The notes under the pieces are model-generated. The model saw only the letters and a list, made by a program, of their open reading frames with translations. It searched no databases and was not told where the DNA came from. DNA of 64,000 bases from Vibrio atlanticus. Lineage in GTDB: Bacteria; Pseudomonadota; Gammaproteobacteria; Enterobacterales; Vibrionaceae. The translations under genes were made by a program, and so were the position numbers. The DNA is taken from the NCBI RefSeq assembly GCF_024347315.1, contig NZ_AP025461.1, positions 806,001 through 870,000 of the forward strand, given 5' to 3'. This document shows, in pieces, positions 61,431 through 64,000 of this stretch (the stretch's first letter is position 1; each line of letters starts with the position of its first letter).

Positions 61431-61503
61431 CTGGCGGCTAAGCAGAATAAGTACGCTCTATAAAAACATAGAGCGTAACTAGAGCCAATCGCTGGTGGAA
61501 TGC

Positions 61504-62085
61504 TTAAGAAAGATTAAACAAACGCTTAAAGTAATGAACAAAACCGGACGGCTTATTCTCAGCTTGATAGATATTCAAGCCATCATAAAAACTTGCCATG
61601 AACTCTACGCGAATCTCATCATCACTGCTTCTCGATATACGAGACAACAGCGTAGCGGCTACAGCAGCATGATCATTAGCAAGGCTGTAATCCATTCCTA
61701 GTCGTCCTTGAACGAACAACCACAAATGAGTGATTAACTGTAACTGCTGAGCGTTAGAGTTTTGAAACTTGTCGCTGTGCTCAGTGCCCACTGTAGTATC
61801 GAATACATTTTGCATCGCTTCATTCGCTTCTTTATTACTTTCAAAGCGATAGCTTGCATCGATATGTACCTTGGTTAACAGGCCAAGCAACGTCTGACGT
61901 GCAGAGTTGTCCGGCTTGTTCTCGCAAGCGTGTCTAAACAGAGCATGGTTTTCATCAATAAATGACTTTAACTCTTTTTCATAGCCAGTCGTCAGCGCTT
62001 TTACTGAATCGAGACCAGCGAGCTGTAAACACGCTTCGAGCTTAGTTTGGCGCTGAGGTTCAGTCTGAGTTTGGGTCTCAGTCAT
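61504..62085 (-). CDS. Hypothetical protein (193 residues) coupled to yaeQ
   Basis: Soluble, mainly helical protein of 193 residues with a Gln/Thr-rich start (MTETQTQTEPQRQTKLEACL). No domain is recognised. It overlaps yaeQ by 8 bases and must be translated from the same message, which hints at a linked role. Confidence 0.75.
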   Translation of the reverse strand: MTETQTQTEPQRQTKLEACLQLAGLDSVKALTTGYEKELKSFIDENHALFRHACENKPDNSARQTLLGLLTKVHIDASYRFESNKEANEAMQNVFDTTVGTEHSDKFQNSNAQQLQLITHLWLFVQGRLGMDYSLANDHAAVAATLLSRISRSSDDEIRVEFMASFYDGLNIYQAENKPSGFVHYFKRLFNLS

Positions 62086-62617
62086 TACTCTGTAGCTCTT
62101 CCCACGTTACTTCTGCAGATTGCGTGTCGCTGTTTACGAACGCAGAGTTACCCGACAGCATCACTGAAAGGTCCATAGTACGTTGTGTCATCGCTGCTAG
62201 CTGCTCAATACCATCGTTGTCTAGACGAACGATCTGAGCCTTCAGATAACCGAATTTACCTTTGTTCTGTTCCCACCAAACATTCGATTTAGTGTTGAAG
62301 CTGAACACGCTCACAGACTTAGATAAGCGAGTCGCCTTCTTAACGCGTTCTGGATCGGGTTCACCAACATCAATCCACTCTAAGATTTGGTCATCTAACG
62401 ACTTCTGCCATAAATCGGGTTCTTCAATGCTAGACAACCCTTTAGTGAACTCAAGTTCAGGAGATGCATTGATACAGAAAGCAATGATACGAGCCATCAT
62501 GCGTTGTTCTGTTTCAGAAGGGTGTTGAGCAACCGTTAGATTAAAAGAGTCGTAATAGTCGCGATTCATATCGGTTAAAGAGATGCGAAACTTAAAGATT
62601 GTTGGTTTGAGAGCCAT
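62078..62617 (-). CDS. yaeQ: YaeQ family protein
   Basis: Protein of 179 residues similar along its whole length to E. coli YaeQ (181): MALKPTIFKFRISLTDMNRD, AQHPSETEQRMMARIIAF, NTKSNVWWEQNKGKFG. The structure of this family is related to the PD-(D/E)XK nuclease fold, and the gene was first noted as a suppressor of RfaH loss. No nuclease role is established. It is the first gene of a two-gene leftward unit. Confidence 0.93.
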   Translation of the reverse strand: MALKPTIFKFRISLTDMNRDYYDSFNLTVAQHPSETEQRMMARIIAFCINASPELEFTKGLSSIEEPDLWQKSLDDQILEWIDVGEPDPERVKKATRLSKSVSVFSFNTKSNVWWEQNKGKFGYLKAQIVRLDNDGIEQLAAMTQRTMDLSVMLSGNSAFVNSDTQSAEVTWEELQSND

Positions 62618-62681
62618 TGATAGGGTGTCTTAGATAGAAATAGTGGGGGGATGTTACCTTAAATCTCTGAATAGCGTGTAA

Positions 62682-62711
62682 AAAAATAGCCAGCAGAGGC
62701 TGGCTATTTTT
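62682..62711. terminator. Strong hairpin terminator upstream of yaeQ
   Basis: Perfect stem AAAAATAGCCAGC / GCTGGCTATTTTT. The T run is longer when read leftwards. It would end a leftward transcript from the 62.7-62.9 kb region. Confidence 0.85.
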
Positions 62712-62721
62712 AGAAAGATGT

Positions 62722-62823
62722 TTACCACTCTGTTCGCTTCTGTTTTTTACGAATCGAAACAGTGCTCAGTGTGACTTTAGCGGCATTTATTCTGGCTGTG
62801 ATTGCTGTGAGCTTAATTCTCAA
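62722..62823 (-). CDS. Possible very small basic protein or small RNA gene
   Basis: A leftward frame from TTG 62823 gives 33 residues, LRIKLTAITARINAAKVTLS then TVSIRKKQKRTEW, basic at the end. It stops 11 bases before a strong leftward terminator. The start codon is weak and no clear ribosome site is seen. The hairpin shows that something is transcribed here, which may be a small RNA rather than a protein. Confidence 0.3.
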   Translation of the reverse strand: MRIKLTAITARINAAKVTLSTVSIRKKQKRTEW

Positions 62824-63070
62824 ATATTGCTTAGAGAGCTAAAATATTGAAAATTAAATGCAGCGTCTAACACATGTCTAATATTCAAAGGCTTAGCATC
62901 ATATCCACCACAGTAATGGCGTGTTATAGTTCTTAGCGGTTTGCAGTTTATCGCAGGTAGTCATATACAATACCGATCTTAAACTGCGGCTATAGTTTGT
63001 TATGCGATGACTTCGTTACTAGGGTAATACGCTTTAATGTGCGCTTTAGTCTCTTTAAGGAGACTGGGTT

Positions 63071-63655
63071 GTGAGTTTGTGGAGACAGGCTATTGCTAAG
63101 TCCATTTTCTGTTGGAATGATAAAACCATGAGAAACAATTGGTTAAGTGAATCTCATCACGTCATCGGTGACGATGTCACAGAGATTTCGAATGTTAAGT
63201 CTGTAAAAGCCACTTCTAAAATAGGCGATATGTGTGCTGTACCTGTATACAACGTTTATGCTTCCTGTGGGTTTGGTGCTCAAAACGATACCGAGTACCA
63301 ACTTAGAACCGAATTCCTACCTTGCTTATGGTTAAAACGTTTCGGCCTGACAGAAGAAGATGCTCGTATCATCATTTGCCACGGCGACTCAATGGAAGAC
63401 ACTTTAAGCGACGGCGATGAAGTATTAGTCGATACCCGAGAACTCGATCACCCAGTAAAGCACGGTGTCTATGTTGTTCGCATTGGTAAGCACGTTTACA
63501 TAAAACGCCTGAAGTACGACATCATGGCTGAGGGCTATAACGTCATCTCAGACAACAAAGAAGAATATGATTCGTTTATCGTGAATGAGGAGAAACTCAA
63601 CGAGTTCGCGGTAATCGGGAAAGTTATTACCACCGTCATGAAGGCGGTGATTTAG
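63071..63655 (+). CDS. S24 (LexA/CI-type) peptidase without a DNA-binding domain
   Basis: Protein of 194 residues with the S24 peptidase fold at about 55-190. The catalytic pair is Ser107 (CHGDSMEDTLSDGDEV) and Lys145 (VYIKRLKY). The first 50 residues lack the helix-turn-helix found in LexA and phage CI repressors, and no AG or CG self-cleavage site stands out (YASCGFGAQ is a candidate near 66-68). The start is GTG 63071 behind a strong AAGGAGA site. It could be a SOS-linked protease, an anti-repressor-like protein or a repressor remnant. It is followed by a terminator. Confidence 0.85.
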   Translation: MSLWRQAIAKSIFCWNDKTMRNNWLSESHHVIGDDVTEISNVKSVKATSKIGDMCAVPVYNVYASCGFGAQNDTEYQLRTEFLPCLWLKRFGLTEEDARIIICHGDSMEDTLSDGDEVLVDTRELDHPVKHGVYVVRIGKHVYIKRLKYDIMAEGYNVISDNKEEYDSFIVNEEKLNEFAVIGKVITTVMKAVI

Positions 63656-63662
63656 AAAAGCG

Positions 63663-63688
63663 AAGGCGACCTCAGGGTCGCCTTTTTT
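63663..63688 (+). terminator. Terminator of the S24 peptidase gene
   Basis: Stem AAGGCGACC / GGTCGCCTT followed by TTTT. Confidence 0.9.
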
Positions 63689-63979
63689 ATTGTTGAAATT
63701 GACAATAGTGGATATCACAACGCTGGCTTGTTTTGTTGAGTGCTTAGTCTTGTTTTGTCGATAAAGGATTTAGTCAGTCATTGTTTATCAATGGGTTTGT
63801 GATGATCATATGTTAGATAACACGCTGGCGCGTTTTTATGTGATGATAGAATACAAACTTGATATATTTACCTTAATTTTCAGTATTTTATGATGGGTTA
63901 ATTAAGATTTAGACAGGTGGAGAAGCGAAATTGCCTGCTATTAAGAATGTTACACCCCAATGAATTTGAGTTTTAGCAT

Positions 63980-64000
63980 ATGAAGAAAGAATTTTACAGG
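63980..64000 (+). CDS. Possible gene start at the right edge
   Basis: An ATG at 63980 opens MKKEFYR and remains open to the window end. There is no clear ribosome site. Too little is visible to say more. The 290 bases before it hold no recognised feature. Confidence 0.2.

Larger units (their letters stand above)
60830..61503. other. Intergenic stretch with short dispersed repeats
   Basis: About 670 bases between the peptidase gene and a leftward gene pair. It carries two copies of a 43-bp repeat, listed separately, and a related inverted fragment (GTTCCTCCTTCTCGAGGA, near 61305-61322). Otherwise it is AT-rich with no convincing gene. Confidence 0.5.

Overview
The window looks like a piece of a Vibrio chromosome, probably the secondary chromosome of a Splendidus-type species. 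This rests on gene content: tal-tkt beside a divergent SorC-type regulator, an HMG-CoA reductase, YjjI/YjjW, moeB-moeA-folE, HelD, YddG, YaeQ and ToxR-type membrane regulators. The clade and replicon are inferences. No rRNA, tRNA or CRISPR array was seen.

Positions 1-13.6 kb are accessory. From the left edge come two tandem pairs of ToxR/VtrA-type regulators with small membrane partners, read leftwards with overlapping ends. Then follow a cytoplasmic thiol peroxidase with a secreted one-cysteine paralogue, and a small exported protein. Next is a tightly coupled three-gene cluster (5467-9022): a MotA/TolQ-type channel with a long coiled tail, a MotB/OmpA-type stator partner and an HNH nuclease. 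This matches a type II Zorya anti-phage system (ZorA-ZorB-ZorE). To its right lie three decayed insertion sequences (IS1111 end, IS903-like, IS6-like). After them comes a chemoreceptor gene with about 18 ATTTA repeats directly upstream. The accessory block ends at an orphan 3' tail of tdh (13483-13617), which looks like an insertion or deletion scar.

Positions 13.6-26 kb mix core genes with recent insertions: a DUF819 membrane protein, a Kef-type antiporter with its oxidoreductase, a threonine-aldolase-type lyase, an unlisted 41-residue membrane protein and YccF. An intact IS5-family element (20521-21403) follows. After it come an outer-membrane protein, a broken iron alcohol dehydrogenase, and an intact IS1111-group element (about 24041-25376) that splits a small gene which would be in frame without it. 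A 278-bp MITE-like repeat (25450-25727) shares termini and the TA target with the IS5 element.

Positions 26-64 kb are mostly ordinary core genes. They include YjjG, the exporter YddG, a TPR-GAF-GGDEF protein, a cation diffusion facilitator, two LysR regulators and a methyltransferase. The glycyl-radical pair YjjI/YjjW lies downstream of a palindrome-rich promoter. Next are HMG-CoA reductase, a YccS-type protein, HelD, tkt-tal with a divergent SorC regulator, and an EAL phosphodiesterase with a degenerate GGDEF. The rest holds a sulfurtransferase, a LruC-domain protein with a Thr-Pro repeat lipoprotein, moeB-moeA, folE, a C69 peptidase, YaeQ and an S24 peptidase without a DNA-binding domain.
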